DNA of 64,000 nucleotides from Streptomyces roseicoloratus (GTDB lineage Bacteria; Actinomycetota; Actinomycetes; Streptomycetales; Streptomycetaceae): contig NZ_SDOY01000142.1 in the NCBI RefSeq assembly GCF_004117935.1, forward strand, positions 1 through 64,000, written 5' to 3'. Made by a program: the position numbers and the translations under genes. Shown one piece after another: positions 46,187 through 56,021 of this stretch; within the stretch, counting starts at the first letter, position 1; each line of letters starts with the position of its first letter. Under the pieces are notes generated by a model, which saw only the letters and a program-made list of their open reading frames with translations, had not been told where the DNA came from and searched no databases.

Positions 46187-47031
46187 CCGACAAGACCATG
46201 ACGCCGGAGGAGGTCGTCGGGCGGCTGCGCTCCGGCATGACGCTCGGGATCGGCGGCTGGGGCTCGCGGCGCAAGCCCATGGCCCTGGTCAGAGCGCTGC
46301 TCCGGTCCGAGATCACCGATCTCACCGTCGTCTCCTACGGCGGACCGGACGTCGGCCTGCTCGCCGCGGCCGGCCGGATCCGCCGGCTCGTCGCGCCGTT
46401 CGCGACCCTCGACACGATCCCGCTCGAACCGCACTTCCGGGCGGCCCGCGAGCAGGGCCGGTTCGCGATGACCGAGTACGACGAGGCCATGTTCATGTGG
46501 GGGCTGCACGCCGCCGCCAACCGGCTGCCCTTCCTGCCGGTACGGGCCGGTCTCGGCTCCGACGTGATGCGGGTCAACCCCGAGCTGCGCACCGTCGCCT
46601 CCCCCTACGGGGACGGCGAGGAGTTCGTGGCCGTGCCCGCGCTGCGCCTGGACGCCGCGCTCGTCCACCTCAACCGCGCCGACCGGTCCGGCAACGGCCA
46701 GTACCTGGGTCCCGACCCGTACTTCGACGACCTGTTCTGCGAGGCCGCCGACACCGCGTACGTCTCCTGCGAGCGGCTCGTCGACGCCTTCCCCGCCGGC
46801 ACCGCCCCGCAGACCCTGCTGGTCAGCCGGCACAGCGTGACCGGCGTCGTCGAGACCCCGAACGGGGCGCACTTCACCTCCTGCGTGCCCGACCACGACC
46901 GCGACGAGCCCTTCCAGAAGCTGTACGCGACCACGCCCTGGCCCGAGTTCGCCGCACGCTTCCTGTCCGGCAAGTCCGAGGACGACTACCAGGCCGCCGT
47001 CCGCGCCTGGCGCGAGGAGGACGCGACGTGA
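46183..47031 (+). CDS. ipdA: COCHEA-CoA hydrolase subunit IpdA (CoA-transferase fold)
   Basis: A 282-residue alpha subunit of the class I CoA-transferase fold. The segments GIGGWGSRRKPMALVRALLRS and TVVSYGGPDVGLLAAAG, plus LPFLPVRAGLGSDV and LDAALVHLNRAD, match IpdA of mycobacteria closely as I remember it. The Glu in EYDEAMFMWGL is the probable counterpart of the essential glutamate. IpdAB is not a transferase: it hydrolyses the ring of COCHEA-CoA to an open diketo diacid thioester. GTG 46183 overlaps the echA20 stop. Confidence 0.92.
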   Translation: MTDKTMTPEEVVGRLRSGMTLGIGGWGSRRKPMALVRALLRSEITDLTVVSYGGPDVGLLAAAGRIRRLVAPFATLDTIPLEPHFRAAREQGRFAMTEYDEAMFMWGLHAAANRLPFLPVRAGLGSDVMRVNPELRTVASPYGDGEEFVAVPALRLDAALVHLNRADRSGNGQYLGPDPYFDDLFCEAADTAYVSCERLVDAFPAGTAPQTLLVSRHSVTGVVETPNGAHFTSCVPDHDRDEPFQKLYATTPWPEFAARFLSGKSEDDYQAAVRAWREEDAT

Positions 47032-47741
47032 TCACCCGTGCCGAGTACTGCGTCATCGCCTGCGCCGAGGCCTGGCGCGACAGCGGCGAGGTGCTCGCCA
47101 GCCCCATGGGCCTCGTCCCCTCGCTCGGCGCCCGGCTCGCCAAGCGGACCTTCTCCCCCGACCTCCTCCTCACCGACGGCGAGGCGCTGCTCGTCGGCCT
47201 CGACGGGCGGCCCGAGGGCTGGCTGCCGTACCGCCGGCACCTGACCATGGTCACCGGCGGCCGGCGGCACGTGATGATGGGCGCGAGCCAGATCGACCGC
47301 TACGGCAACCAGAACATCTCCTGCATCGGCGACTGGGAGCGGCCCGCCCGCCAGCTGCTCGGCGTCCGCGGCGCTCCGGTCAACACCCTGAACAACCCGG
47401 TGAGTTACTGGATCCCCCGGCACTCGCCGCGCGTCTTCGTCGAGCGCGTCGACATGGTCAGCGGAGTGGGCTACGACCACGCCGTCGGCCCGTACCACCG
47501 CCTGCCCCGGGTGGTCACCGACCTCGCCGTGCTCGACTTCGCGACGCCCGACCACCGCATGCGGCTCGCGTCCGTGCACCCGGGCGTCACCGTCGACGAG
47601 GTCCGGGCGGCGACCGGCTTCGACCTCGCGACCGACGGCGAGGTGCCGTACACCCGCGAGCCGACCGCCGAGGAGCTGCGGCTGATCCGCGAGGTCGTCG
47701 ACCCGGGCGGGCTGCGCGACCGCGAGGTGCCGCCCCGATGA
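47028..47741 (+). CDS. ipdB: COCHEA-CoA hydrolase subunit IpdB
   Basis: A 237-residue beta subunit. The markers AEYCVIACAEAWRDSGEVLA, FSPDLLLTDGEALL, HVMMGASQIDRYGNQNIS, LNNPVSYWIPRHSPRVFVE and the end EVVDPGGLRDRE line up with mycobacterial IpdB. Start GTG 47028 overlaps the ipdA stop and its own stop overlaps the ipdC ATG, so the heteromeric enzyme and IpdC are made in step. Confidence 0.92.
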   Translation: MITRAEYCVIACAEAWRDSGEVLASPMGLVPSLGARLAKRTFSPDLLLTDGEALLVGLDGRPEGWLPYRRHLTMVTGGRRHVMMGASQIDRYGNQNISCIGDWERPARQLLGVRGAPVNTLNNPVSYWIPRHSPRVFVERVDMVSGVGYDHAVGPYHRLPRVVTDLAVLDFATPDHRMRLASVHPGVTVDEVRAATGFDLATDGEVPYTREPTAEELRLIREVVDPGGLRDREVPPR

Positions 47742-48799
47742 CGGCCCCCGTCCTGAAGACGGCGCTCACCGAGCTGACCGGCGTCGAGCACCCCATCGTG
47801 CAGACCGGCATGGGCTGGGTCGCCGGGCCCCGGCTGGTCTCCGCCACCGCGAACGCGGGCGCCCTCGGCATCCTCGCCTCCGCCACCATGACCACCGGCG
47901 AACTCCGTTCCGCCGTACGGGAGGTGAGGTCCCGCACCGACCGGCCCTTCGGCGTGAACCTGCGGGCCGACGCGGGCGACGCCCGCGAACGCGTCCGGAT
48001 CATCGTCGACGAGGGCGTCCGGGTCGCGTCCTTCGCGCTCGCGCCCTCGCGCGAGCTGATCGCCGAACTCAAGGACGCCGGAGTCGTCGTCATCCCGTCC
48101 GTCGGGGCGCGCCGGCACGCCGAGAAGGTCGCCGCCTGGGGCGCCGACGCGGTCCTCGTGCAGGGCGGCGAGGGCGGTGGGCACACCGGCGAGGTGGCGA
48201 CGACCGTGCTGCTGCCACAGGTGGTCGACGCCGTCGGTATCCCGGTGATCGCGGCCGGCGGGTTCCACGACGGGCGCGGCCTGGTCGCCGCGCTCGCCTA
48301 CGGCGCGGCGGGCATCGCGATGGGCACCCGCTTCCTGCTCACCTCCGACTCGACGGTGCCCGACGCCGTCAAGGCGCGGTACCTGGCGGCGACCGTGAAG
48401 GACGTCACCGTCACCACGGCCGTCGACGGGCTGCCGCACCGGATGCTGCGCACCGACCTGGTCGCCGCGCTCGAACGGGCGGGCCGGACAAGGGCGTTGG
48501 CGCAGGCCGTGCGCCGGGCCGCCGCGTTCCGCCGGATCTCCGGCCTGTCCTGGACCGCGATGGTCCGCGACGGGCTCGCCATGCGCCACGGCAAGGACCT
48601 GTCCTGGAGCCAGGTCCTGCTCGCCGCGAACACCCCGATGCTCCTGAAGGCTTCCATGGTCGAGGGCCGCACCGACCTCGGCGTCATGGCCTCCGGACAG
48701 GTCGCGGGGGTGATCGAGGACCTGCCGAGCTGCGCGGAACTCGTGACCCGCGTCATGTCCGAGGCCGCGCACGTGCTCCGGACCCTTCCCCCCTCGTAA
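47738..48799 (+). CDS. ipdC: Flavin-dependent HIP pathway enzyme IpdC (nitronate monooxygenase-like)
   Basis: A 353-residue FMN TIM-barrel protein of the 2-nitropropane dioxygenase/enoyl reductase II superfamily. FMN-site segments are PIVQTGMGWVAGP, VLVQGGEGGGHTGE, IPVIAAGGFHDGRG and AAGIAMGTRFL. A generic search would call it nitronate monooxygenase. Its place directly after ipdAB and its match to Rv3553 make it IpdC, which acts on a CoA-thioester ring intermediate before EchA20. The phosphatase gene follows after 11 bases. Confidence 0.88.
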   Translation: MTAPVLKTALTELTGVEHPIVQTGMGWVAGPRLVSATANAGALGILASATMTTGELRSAVREVRSRTDRPFGVNLRADAGDARERVRIIVDEGVRVASFALAPSRELIAELKDAGVVVIPSVGARRHAEKVAAWGADAVLVQGGEGGGHTGEVATTVLLPQVVDAVGIPVIAAGGFHDGRGLVAALAYGAAGIAMGTRFLLTSDSTVPDAVKARYLAATVKDVTVTTAVDGLPHRMLRTDLVAALERAGRTRALAQAVRRAAAFRRISGLSWTAMVRDGLAMRHGKDLSWSQVLLAANTPMLLKASMVEGRTDLGVMASGQVAGVIEDLPSCAELVTRVMSEAAHVLRTLPPS

Positions 48800-48810
48800 G
48801 GGAGTCAGCC

Positions 48811-49737
48811 ATGTCTCTGCCGAGACGCGCCCTGCTGGGCACCGCCGGTGTCACCGCCCTCCTCGCGGCCGCGGCCCCGCCCTCACTCGCCCGCCCCCGG
48901 CACCGGCGGCCCGGGTCCGGGTCCGGGTCCCCGCTCGCCGCGAACGCCATCCGGCAGATCCCGCTCCAGGGCGCGGTCAACGTCCGTGACCTGGGCGGAT
49001 ACCTCACCTACGACGGTGCCCGGGTCCGTACGGGACGGGTCTACCGCGGCGACCACCTCGGCAGGCTGACCGACGCGGACGTGGCCGCGATCGGCGCGCT
49101 GGGCCTCACCCGCGTCGTCGACTTCCGGATCCCCCTGGAGGTGCAGTACGACGGCGCGGACCGGCTGCCGGCCGGCGTCGCCGGGGTGGCCCGGTCGGTC
49201 ACGGACAACGGGCTGTTCGGGCAGCTGCTCACCGCGATCGGCTCGCGCGACCCGGTCCGGCAGGAGGAGATGCTGGGCGACGGCCGGGCGGCGGCCTTCA
49301 TGACCGAGGTGTACCGCACCTTCGTCACGAACGCCGCCAACCGGCAGCGGTTCGGCGCGACCCTGCGCGAACTCGCCGCGCCGGGCCAGGGCCCGCAGCT
49401 CTTCCACTGCACCTCGGGCAAGGACCGTACGGGCTGGGCGAGTTGGCTGGTGCTGACACTGGTCGGGGTGCCGGAGCGCTCGGCCACGGACGACTACCTG
49501 GCGTCCAACGCCTTCCGCGCCGCCTACGACGCCCGGGTGCGCGAGGGCCTCAGGCAGGGCGGGCTGATGCAGGACCCGGACCTGATCATCCCGCTCCAGG
49601 AGGTGCGCCGGGAGTACCTGGACGCGGCCCTCGCCGAGGTCCGCACCGGCTACGGCGGCCTCTACCGGTACGTGACGGACGGCCTGGGCCTCGACCTGCG
49701 CACCCTGGCGGGCCTGCGGGAGCGGCTGGTCGTCTGA
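48811..49737 (+). CDS. Secreted protein-tyrosine phosphatase (MptpB-like)
   Basis: A 308-residue protein with a Tat-like leader (PRRALLGTAGV, hydrophobic to about residue 28) and a tyrosine phosphatase domain: VNVRDLGGYLT, TRVVDFRIPLEVQYDG, and the P-loop FHCTSGKDRTGWA with catalytic Cys, Lys-Asp pair and Arg. This is the family of mycobacterial PtpB and lipid-phosphate phosphatases. It sits 11 bases after ipdC with GGGAG between, so it is probably cotranscribed with the steroid genes, where it has no known role. Confidence 0.9.
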   Translation: MSLPRRALLGTAGVTALLAAAAPPSLARPRHRRPGSGSGSPLAANAIRQIPLQGAVNVRDLGGYLTYDGARVRTGRVYRGDHLGRLTDADVAAIGALGLTRVVDFRIPLEVQYDGADRLPAGVAGVARSVTDNGLFGQLLTAIGSRDPVRQEEMLGDGRAAAFMTEVYRTFVTNAANRQRFGATLRELAAPGQGPQLFHCTSGKDRTGWASWLVLTLVGVPERSATDDYLASNAFRAAYDARVREGLRQGGLMQDPDLIIPLQEVRREYLDAALAEVRTGYGGLYRYVTDGLGLDLRTLAGLRERLVV

Positions 49738-49934
49738 CGAGCCGTACCTGACGAGCCGTACGCGAGAGAGCGAGGCCCGCGCCCGGCGGCAGTACGGGCC
49801 CGCACCCGGCGCGTGAGCCGCTCTCACCCGGCGACAGTACGGCCCGCACCCCGCGAGGGCGCGGGCCGCGCGCATTCCCGTACGGCGGCCGGTCCCCTTG
49901 CGGCGGCCGGTGCTCCTCCCGCGGCCGCTTCCCC

Positions 49935-51092
<1,158 letters not shown>

Positions 51093-51128
51093 GCTGTTCC
51101 TCCTGAAGGGATCCTGAAGGGATGGGGA

Positions 51129-51743
51129 TCAGGTGCGTACGGCGATCCCGTCGAGCACCATCGACAGGTACTGGCGGGCGATCTCCTCGGGGCTGTGCTG
51201 CCCGCCGGGGCGGTACCAGGACGCGGCGACCCAGACGGTGTCGCGCACGAAGCGGTAGGTGAGCCGGACGTCGAGGTCGGCGCGGAAGGCGCCGGACCGG
51301 ACGCCGCGCTCCAGGGTGCCGAGCCAGGCCTTCTCGAACCTGACCTGCGAGTCGGCGAGGTAGTGGAAGCGGGGCTGGTCGGTGAGGTGACGGGCCTCCT
51401 TCTGGTAGATCGCGACGGCGGCGCGGTGCCGGTCGATCTCCCGGAAGGACTCGGTGACGAGGGCCTCGATGGTCTCCCGGGGGCCCAGATCGGCGGCGAG
51501 CACGGCGTCGTAGCCGTCCCACAGCTCGGTGAGGAAGGTGGAGAGGATCTCGTCGAGCATCGATTCCTTGGAATCGAAGTGGTAGTAGAGGCTGCCGGCG
51601 AGCATGCCCGCCTCGTCCGCGATCCTGCGGACGGTGGTGGCGTTGTACCCCTGGGCGGCGAACACCTCGGCCGCCGTGTCGAGGAGCTCCCTGCGCCGCT
51701 CGGGCGAGGCGGTCACCTGCGTCTTCTTCTTCGTCGTTGGCAC
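51129..51743 (-). CDS. kstR2: TetR-family repressor KstR2
   Basis: A 204-residue TetR regulator. The N-terminal helix-turn-helix reads GYNATTVRRIADEAGMLAGSLYYHFDSKESM. The ligand domain has FREIDRHRAAVAIYQKEARHL, FRADLDVRLTYRFVRDTVW and SWYRPGGQHSPEEIARQYL, very like mycobacterial KstR2, whose inducer is HIP-CoA. Start is GTG 51743. Its gene lies in the ipdF-fadE30 operon, so control is auto-regulatory through the operator at 53765-53786. It should also act at 45395-45416. Confidence 0.92.
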   Translation of the reverse strand: MPTTKKKTQVTASPERRRELLDTAAEVFAAQGYNATTVRRIADEAGMLAGSLYYHFDSKESMLDEILSTFLTELWDGYDAVLAADLGPRETIEALVTESFREIDRHRAAVAIYQKEARHLTDQPRFHYLADSQVRFEKAWLGTLERGVRSGAFRADLDVRLTYRFVRDTVWVAASWYRPGGQHSPEEIARQYLSMVLDGIAVRT

Positions 51744-51764
51744 GGGTCCATTGTGGTACGCGTG

Positions 51765-52586
51765 CTACGGGTGCCGGCTGCTGACCGAGACGGTCTCCCC
51801 GGTCATGTACGAGGAGTAGCCGCTGGCCAGGAAGACGATGACGTTCGCGACCTCCCAGGGCTCGGCGTGCCGTCCGAAGGCCTCGCGTGCGGTCAGCTCC
51901 TCCAGGAGCTCGGCGGAGGTGACCTTGACGAGGTGCGGGTGCATGGCGAGGGAGGGCGCGACGGCGTTGACGCGGACGCCGTACGCGGCGGCCTCGACGG
52001 CGGCGCAGCGGGTCAGGGCCATCACACCGGCCTTGGCGGCGGCGTAGTGGGCCTGTCCTGCCTGGGCGCGCCAGCCGACGACGGAGGCGTTGTTGACGAT
52101 CACGCCCCGGTGGCCGCCGGTCCGGGCGGTGTCGCGGAAGCGGCGGAGGGCGGCGCGGGTGCAGCGCATGGTGCCGGTGAGGGTGACGTCGAGGACGCGG
52201 TGCCACTGCTCGTCGGTCATGTCGGCGAGTTCGGCGGTGCCGCCGAGGCCCGCGTTGTTGACGAGGACGTCGAGGCCGCCGTGGTGCCGTACGGCCGTGT
52301 CGTACAGGGCCCTGACCTGGGCCTCGTCGGTGACGTCACAGGGCTGGGCGGCGACCCGGTCGGCGCCGAACTCGGCGGCGAGGGCGGTCTCGGTCTCCTT
52401 GAGGCGGCGCGGGTGGGCGTCGCTGACGAGGACGCGGGCGCCTTCCTCCAGGAGACGGCGGGCGGTGGCGCCGCCGATCCCGGCGCCGGCGGCGGCGGTG
52501 ACGACGGCGGTGCGGCCGGCGAGCAGCCCGTGGCCGGGCACGTACGGGGGCGGGGACGCGGGTGAGGGCCCGGGCGGGGTGCTCAT
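51765..52586 (-). CDS. ipdF: SDR dehydrogenase IpdF (Rv3559c-like)
   Basis: A 273-residue short-chain dehydrogenase. VVTAAAGAGIGGATARRLLEEG replaces the usual TGG start of the cofactor loop, a feature shared with Rv3559c/IpdF. It also has NNAGLGGTAEL, the catalytic Ser in NNASVVGWRAQ and Tyr/Lys in AHYAAAKAGVMALTRC. IpdF oxidises the 5-hydroxy group of an early HIP-CoA intermediate. The ATG overlaps the fadE30 stop by four bases (ATGA). The first 20 residues are Pro-rich. Confidence 0.9.
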   Translation of the reverse strand: MSTPPGPSPASPPPYVPGHGLLAGRTAVVTAAAGAGIGGATARRLLEEGARVLVSDAHPRRLKETETALAAEFGADRVAAQPCDVTDEAQVRALYDTAVRHHGGLDVLVNNAGLGGTAELADMTDEQWHRVLDVTLTGTMRCTRAALRRFRDTARTGGHRGVIVNNASVVGWRAQAGQAHYAAAKAGVMALTRCAAVEAAAYGVRVNAVAPSLAMHPHLVKVTSAELLEELTAREAFGRHAEPWEVANVIVFLASGYSSYMTGETVSVSSRHP

Positions 52587-53752
52587 GGGCGCGGCTCCTT
52601 CGGGAGGCCGAGCACCCGCTCGGCGATGATGTTCCGCTGGATCTCGCTGGATCCGGCGTAGACGGTGTCGGCGCGGGAGAAGAGGAACAGCCGCTGCCAG
52701 TCGTCGAGTTCGTACGGCTCGCCGGCGGCGAGGGTCGCGGCGGCGCCGCGTACGTCCATGGCGAGCTCGCCGAGGTCGCGGTGCCAGTGGGACCAGCAGA
52801 GCTTGGCCAGGGACGGGTCGGTGCCGGTGAGGGCGTTGGCGCGCAGGGCGCGCAGTCCGGTCCAGGCGCGGACGAGCCGGTCGCGCAGGAGCGGGTCGGC
52901 GGCGGCGCCGTTGGCGCGGGCGAGCGCGACGAGGGCGTCGAGTTCGCGGCGGAAGCCGACCTGCTGGCCGAGGGTGGAGACGCCGCGTTCGTACCCGAGG
53001 GTGGCCATGGCGATGCGCCAGCCGTCGCCGGGCGCGCCGACGACGTGGCTCGCGGGTGTCCGGGCGCCGTCGAAGAAGACCTCGTTGAACTCGCCGGTCC
53101 CGGTGAGCTGGGTGATGGGCCGGATCTCGACTCCGGGCTGGTCGAGCGGGACGAGGAGGTAGGAGAGCCCGGCATGCGGGCGGGCGCCGGGGGCGCGGGG
53201 CTCGGTGCGGGCGAGGACGAAGCACCACTGGGCCTCGTGGGCGAGGGAGGTCCAGGTCTTCTGGCCGTGTACGACCCAGGCGTCGCCGTCGCGGACGGCG
53301 CGGGTGCGGACGGCGGCGAGGTCGGAGCCGGCGTCGGGCTCGCTGTAGCCCTGGCACCAGAGTTCCTCGACGGCCCGGATCCCCGGCAGGAAGCGGGCCT
53401 TCTGCTCCTCGGTGCCGTGGTCGAGGAGGGTGGGGCCGAGGAGCTGTTCGCCGATGTGGTTGACGCGGGCGGGGGCGTCGGCGAGGGCATACTCCTCGTG
53501 GAAGGCGATCTGCTGCTCGATGCTCGCGCCGCGGCCGCCGTACTCCTCCGGCCAGCCGACGCAGGTCCAGCCGTGGGCGGCCATGTGCCGCTCCCAGGCG
53601 AGGCGTTCGGCGAAGGCCTCGTGTTCCCGGCCGGGTCCGCCGAGGCCGCGCAGCGCGGCGAAGTCGCCGCGCAGCTGTTCCCCGAGCCAGTCGCGTATCG
53701 CGGCGCGGAACTCCTCGACGCCGCCGGTGGCGCTCCTCATGGCGCTGCTCAT
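52583..53752 (-). CDS. fadE30: Acyl-CoA dehydrogenase FadE30
   Basis: A 389-residue acyl-CoA dehydrogenase with WCQGYSEPDAGSDLAAVRTRA (FAD and substrate contact), WVVHGQKTWTSLAHEA, and the C-terminal IQRNIIAERVLGLPKE. In mycobacteria FadE30 introduces the first double bond in the propanoate chain of HIP-CoA. ATG 53752 is the first start; ATG 53740 is possible. Neither has a ribosome site and the operator lies only 13 bases upstream, so the message could be nearly leaderless. Confidence 0.9.
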   Translation of the reverse strand: MSSAMRSATGGVEEFRAAIRDWLGEQLRGDFAALRGLGGPGREHEAFAERLAWERHMAAHGWTCVGWPEEYGGRGASIEQQIAFHEEYALADAPARVNHIGEQLLGPTLLDHGTEEQKARFLPGIRAVEELWCQGYSEPDAGSDLAAVRTRAVRDGDAWVVHGQKTWTSLAHEAQWCFVLARTEPRAPGARPHAGLSYLLVPLDQPGVEIRPITQLTGTGEFNEVFFDGARTPASHVVGAPGDGWRIAMATLGYERGVSTLGQQVGFRRELDALVALARANGAAADPLLRDRLVRAWTGLRALRANALTGTDPSLAKLCWSHWHRDLGELAMDVRGAAATLAAGEPYELDDWQRLFLFSRADTVYAGSSEIQRNIIAERVLGLPKEPRP

Positions 53753-53764
53753 GGCCGTACGTTA

Positions 53765-53786
53765 ACCTACCAAACACTTGTTAGGG
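53765..53786. promoter_or_regulatory. KstR2-type operator in the fadE30/fadE31 divergent promoter
   Basis: ACCTACCAAACACTTGTTAG matches the KstR2 box AnCAAGnnCTTGnT with a single mismatch and shares ACCTAnCAAAC and TTG with the site at 45395-45416. It lies in the 55-bp divergent space, 13 bases from the fadE30 start and 22 from the fadE31 start, and would repress both operons. Confidence 0.8.
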
Positions 53787-53807
53787 AAGAATGGAGGGCG
53801 ACGCCCG

Positions 53808-54962
53808 ATGGACCTCACCCCTGACGCGGAGACCGAGGAGTTCCGGGCGGAGGCCCGCGCCTGGCTGCGCGCGCACGTGCCCGCCGAGCCGCTGCCGTCC
53901 CTGGAGACCGAGGAGGGCTTCGCCGCCCATCGCGCCTGGGAGGCCGAACTCGCCGCCGACCGCTGGTCGGTGGTCTCCTGGCCGGAGGAGTACGGCGGCC
54001 GCGGCGCCGACCTGTTCCGCTGGCTGGCCTTCGAGGAGGAGTACTACGCGGCGGGCGCGCCCGGACGCGTCTCCCAGAACGGCATCAGCCTGCTCGCGCC
54101 CACCCTCTTCGCGCACGCCACCGAGGAGCAGCGGGCCCGGGTCCTGCCGGCCATGGCGACCGGCGCGACGATCTGGGCGCAGGCCTGGTCGGAGCCCGGG
54201 GCCGGCTCCGACCTCGCCGCGCTCACCTCGCGCGCGGTGCGCACCGACGGCGGCTGGCTGCTGACCGGGCAGAAGACCTGGTCCTCGCGGGCCGCCTTCG
54301 CCGACCGGGCCTTCGGCATCTTCCGCACCGACCCGGCACCGGCGGCCGAGGGCCGCCCGCACCGGGGCCTGACCTGTCTGATGTTCGACCTGCGCGCCCC
54401 CGGTGTGACCGTGCGCCCCGTCGGACGGCTCGACGGCAAACCGGCCTTCGCCGAGCTGTTCCTGGACGAGGTGTTCGTGCCGGACGAGGACGTCATCGGC
54501 GAGCCGGGCCAGGGCTGGCGGATCGCCATGTCCACCACGGGCGACGAGCGCGGGCTCACGCTCCGCTCCCCCGGCCGCTTCCTGGCCGCCGCCGACCGGC
54601 TCGTACGGCTGTGGCGGGAGCGGGCGGACGAGGGGGACACCGCGCTGCGCGACCGGGTCGCGGACGCGGTGATCGGGGCGCGCGCCTACCAGCTGTTCAC
54701 GGCGGCCGGCGCCGCCCGGCTCGCGGCGGGCGGGAGCACCGGCGCCGAGTCCAGCCTGAACAAGGTGTTCTGGTCGACGTACGACATCGCCCTGCACGAG
54801 ACCGCGCTCGACCTGCTCGGCCCGGACGGCGAACGGGCGGACACGGCCTGGGCCGAGGGCCACGTCTTCGCGCTCGCGGGGCCGATCTACGCGGGCACCA
54901 ACGAGATCCAGCGCGACATCATCGCCGAGCGCCTGCTCGGCCTTCCGAAGGGCCGCCGCTGA
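53808..54962 (+). CDS. fadE31: Acyl-CoA dehydrogenase FadE31
   Basis: A 384-residue acyl-CoA dehydrogenase. Key segments are SWPEEYGGRGADLFRWLAFEE, WAQAWSEPGAGSDLAALTSRA, GGWLLTGQKTWSSRAAFADR and IQRDIIAERLLGLPKG, all close to mycobacterial FadE31. It acts late in HIP breakdown. ATG 53808 has GGAGGG; a TTG at 53778 would start within the operator and is rejected. Its stop overlaps the next ATG by one base (TGATG). Confidence 0.88.
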   Translation: MDLTPDAETEEFRAEARAWLRAHVPAEPLPSLETEEGFAAHRAWEAELAADRWSVVSWPEEYGGRGADLFRWLAFEEEYYAAGAPGRVSQNGISLLAPTLFAHATEEQRARVLPAMATGATIWAQAWSEPGAGSDLAALTSRAVRTDGGWLLTGQKTWSSRAAFADRAFGIFRTDPAPAAEGRPHRGLTCLMFDLRAPGVTVRPVGRLDGKPAFAELFLDEVFVPDEDVIGEPGQGWRIAMSTTGDERGLTLRSPGRFLAAADRLVRLWRERADEGDTALRDRVADAVIGARAYQLFTAAGAARLAAGGSTGAESSLNKVFWSTYDIALHETALDLLGPDGERADTAWAEGHVFALAGPIYAGTNEIQRDIIAERLLGLPKGRR

Positions 54963-55960
54963 TGCGTTTCCTGCCGACCGACGAACAGCGCGCCTTCACC
55001 CGCTCCCTCGACGCGATGCTGACCGCGGCGGACACCCCGGCGGTGGCTCGGGCCTGGGCGGCCGGCGAACCGGCGGCCGGGCGGGCCCTGTGGGCGCGGC
55101 TCGGGGCGGCCGGGGTCTTCGCGCTCGCGGCGCCCGAGGCGTACGGGGGCGCGGGGCCGCTGCCCGTCGAACTCGCCCACGCCTTCGTGGAGTCGGGCCG
55201 CCACGCCGTCCCGGGGCCGCTGGTGGAGACGGTCGCGGCGACCGCGCTGCTCGCCGAACTGGCGGCGCTGGGCGAGCCGGCCCCGGCGAAGCGGCTGCTG
55301 CCGGGACTCGTGTCCGGGGAGACGGTGGCGACGCTGGCGATGGCCGAGGTCTCGCCGTACGCGCTCGATCCGGACGCCGCCGGGCCGGTCCTCGCCGTCG
55401 ACGGCGAGGAGCTGCGGCTCGCGCCCGGGCACGAGGAGATACGGGTGTCCGCCGATCCGGTACGACGGCCGGCGCGGCCCGCGCCGGGCGGCGAGCTGCT
55501 GGCGGCGGGGCCCGCCGTGGCCGCGGCGGCGCGGCACGCGCAGGACTGGGCGCTGCTCGCGACGGCGGCCCAGTCGCTGGGCGTCGGGCTCGCGCTCCTG
55601 GACCGGACGGTGGCGTACGCGAAGCAGCGCAGCCAGTTCGGCACGGTGATCGGCGCGTTCCAGGCGGTGAAGCACCGGCTCGCGGACACGCTGATCGGCC
55701 TGGAGTTCGCCAGGCCGCTGCTGTTCGGAGCGGCGCTCACCTTCGAGAGCGGCGATCTCGCGGCGGCCAAGGCGGCGGCCGGTGAGGCCGCCTACGCCGC
55801 CGCCGGCACGGCCCTCCAGATCCACGGCGCCATCGGCTACACCGAGGAACTCGACCTCTCCCTCTGGCTGCGCAAGGCCCGCCCCCTGCGCGACGCCTGG
55901 GGCACACCGTCCTGGTGCCGGGCGCGGGTGCTGGCGGCGCGCGGCCAGGGAGGTGTCTGA
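54962..55960 (+). CDS. fadE32: Acyl-CoA dehydrogenase-like FadE32/FadE33
   Basis: A 332-residue short acyl-CoA dehydrogenase-like protein: RFLPTDEQRAFTRSLDAML at the start, AKQRSQFGTVIGAFQAVKHRLAD (FAD-binding) and LQIHGAIGYTEELDLSLWLR at the end. The middle beta domain is short. Such proteins pair with a full-length partner (here FadE31) to make a heteromeric enzyme. I cannot tell FadE32 from FadE33; only one of the two is present in this cluster. It is coupled to fadE31 by a one-base stop/start overlap. Confidence 0.82.
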   Translation: MRFLPTDEQRAFTRSLDAMLTAADTPAVARAWAAGEPAAGRALWARLGAAGVFALAAPEAYGGAGPLPVELAHAFVESGRHAVPGPLVETVAATALLAELAALGEPAPAKRLLPGLVSGETVATLAMAEVSPYALDPDAAGPVLAVDGEELRLAPGHEEIRVSADPVRRPARPAPGGELLAAGPAVAAAARHAQDWALLATAAQSLGVGLALLDRTVAYAKQRSQFGTVIGAFQAVKHRLADTLIGLEFARPLLFGAALTFESGDLAAAKAAAGEAAYAAAGTALQIHGAIGYTEELDLSLWLRKARPLRDAWGTPSWCRARVLAARGQGGV

Positions 55961-55979
55961 CACCGTCTGACACCCCCTG

Positions 55980-56021
55980 GGACCGGTCCTCGCGGCGCCC
56001 CTTCAGGACCGGTCCTCGCGG
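55980..56021. repeat. Two direct copies of GGACCGGTCCTCGCGG
   Basis: 16-bp copies at 55980-55995 and 56006-56021; each contains the palindrome GGACCGGTCC. The second encodes the last residues of the convergent flavin-binding gene. It may have arisen by duplication of that gene's end. Confidence 0.65.

Noticed and set aside
47738-48799. Nitronate monooxygenase
   Set aside because: The fold is the same, but the overlap with ipdB and similarity to Rv3553 support IpdC.
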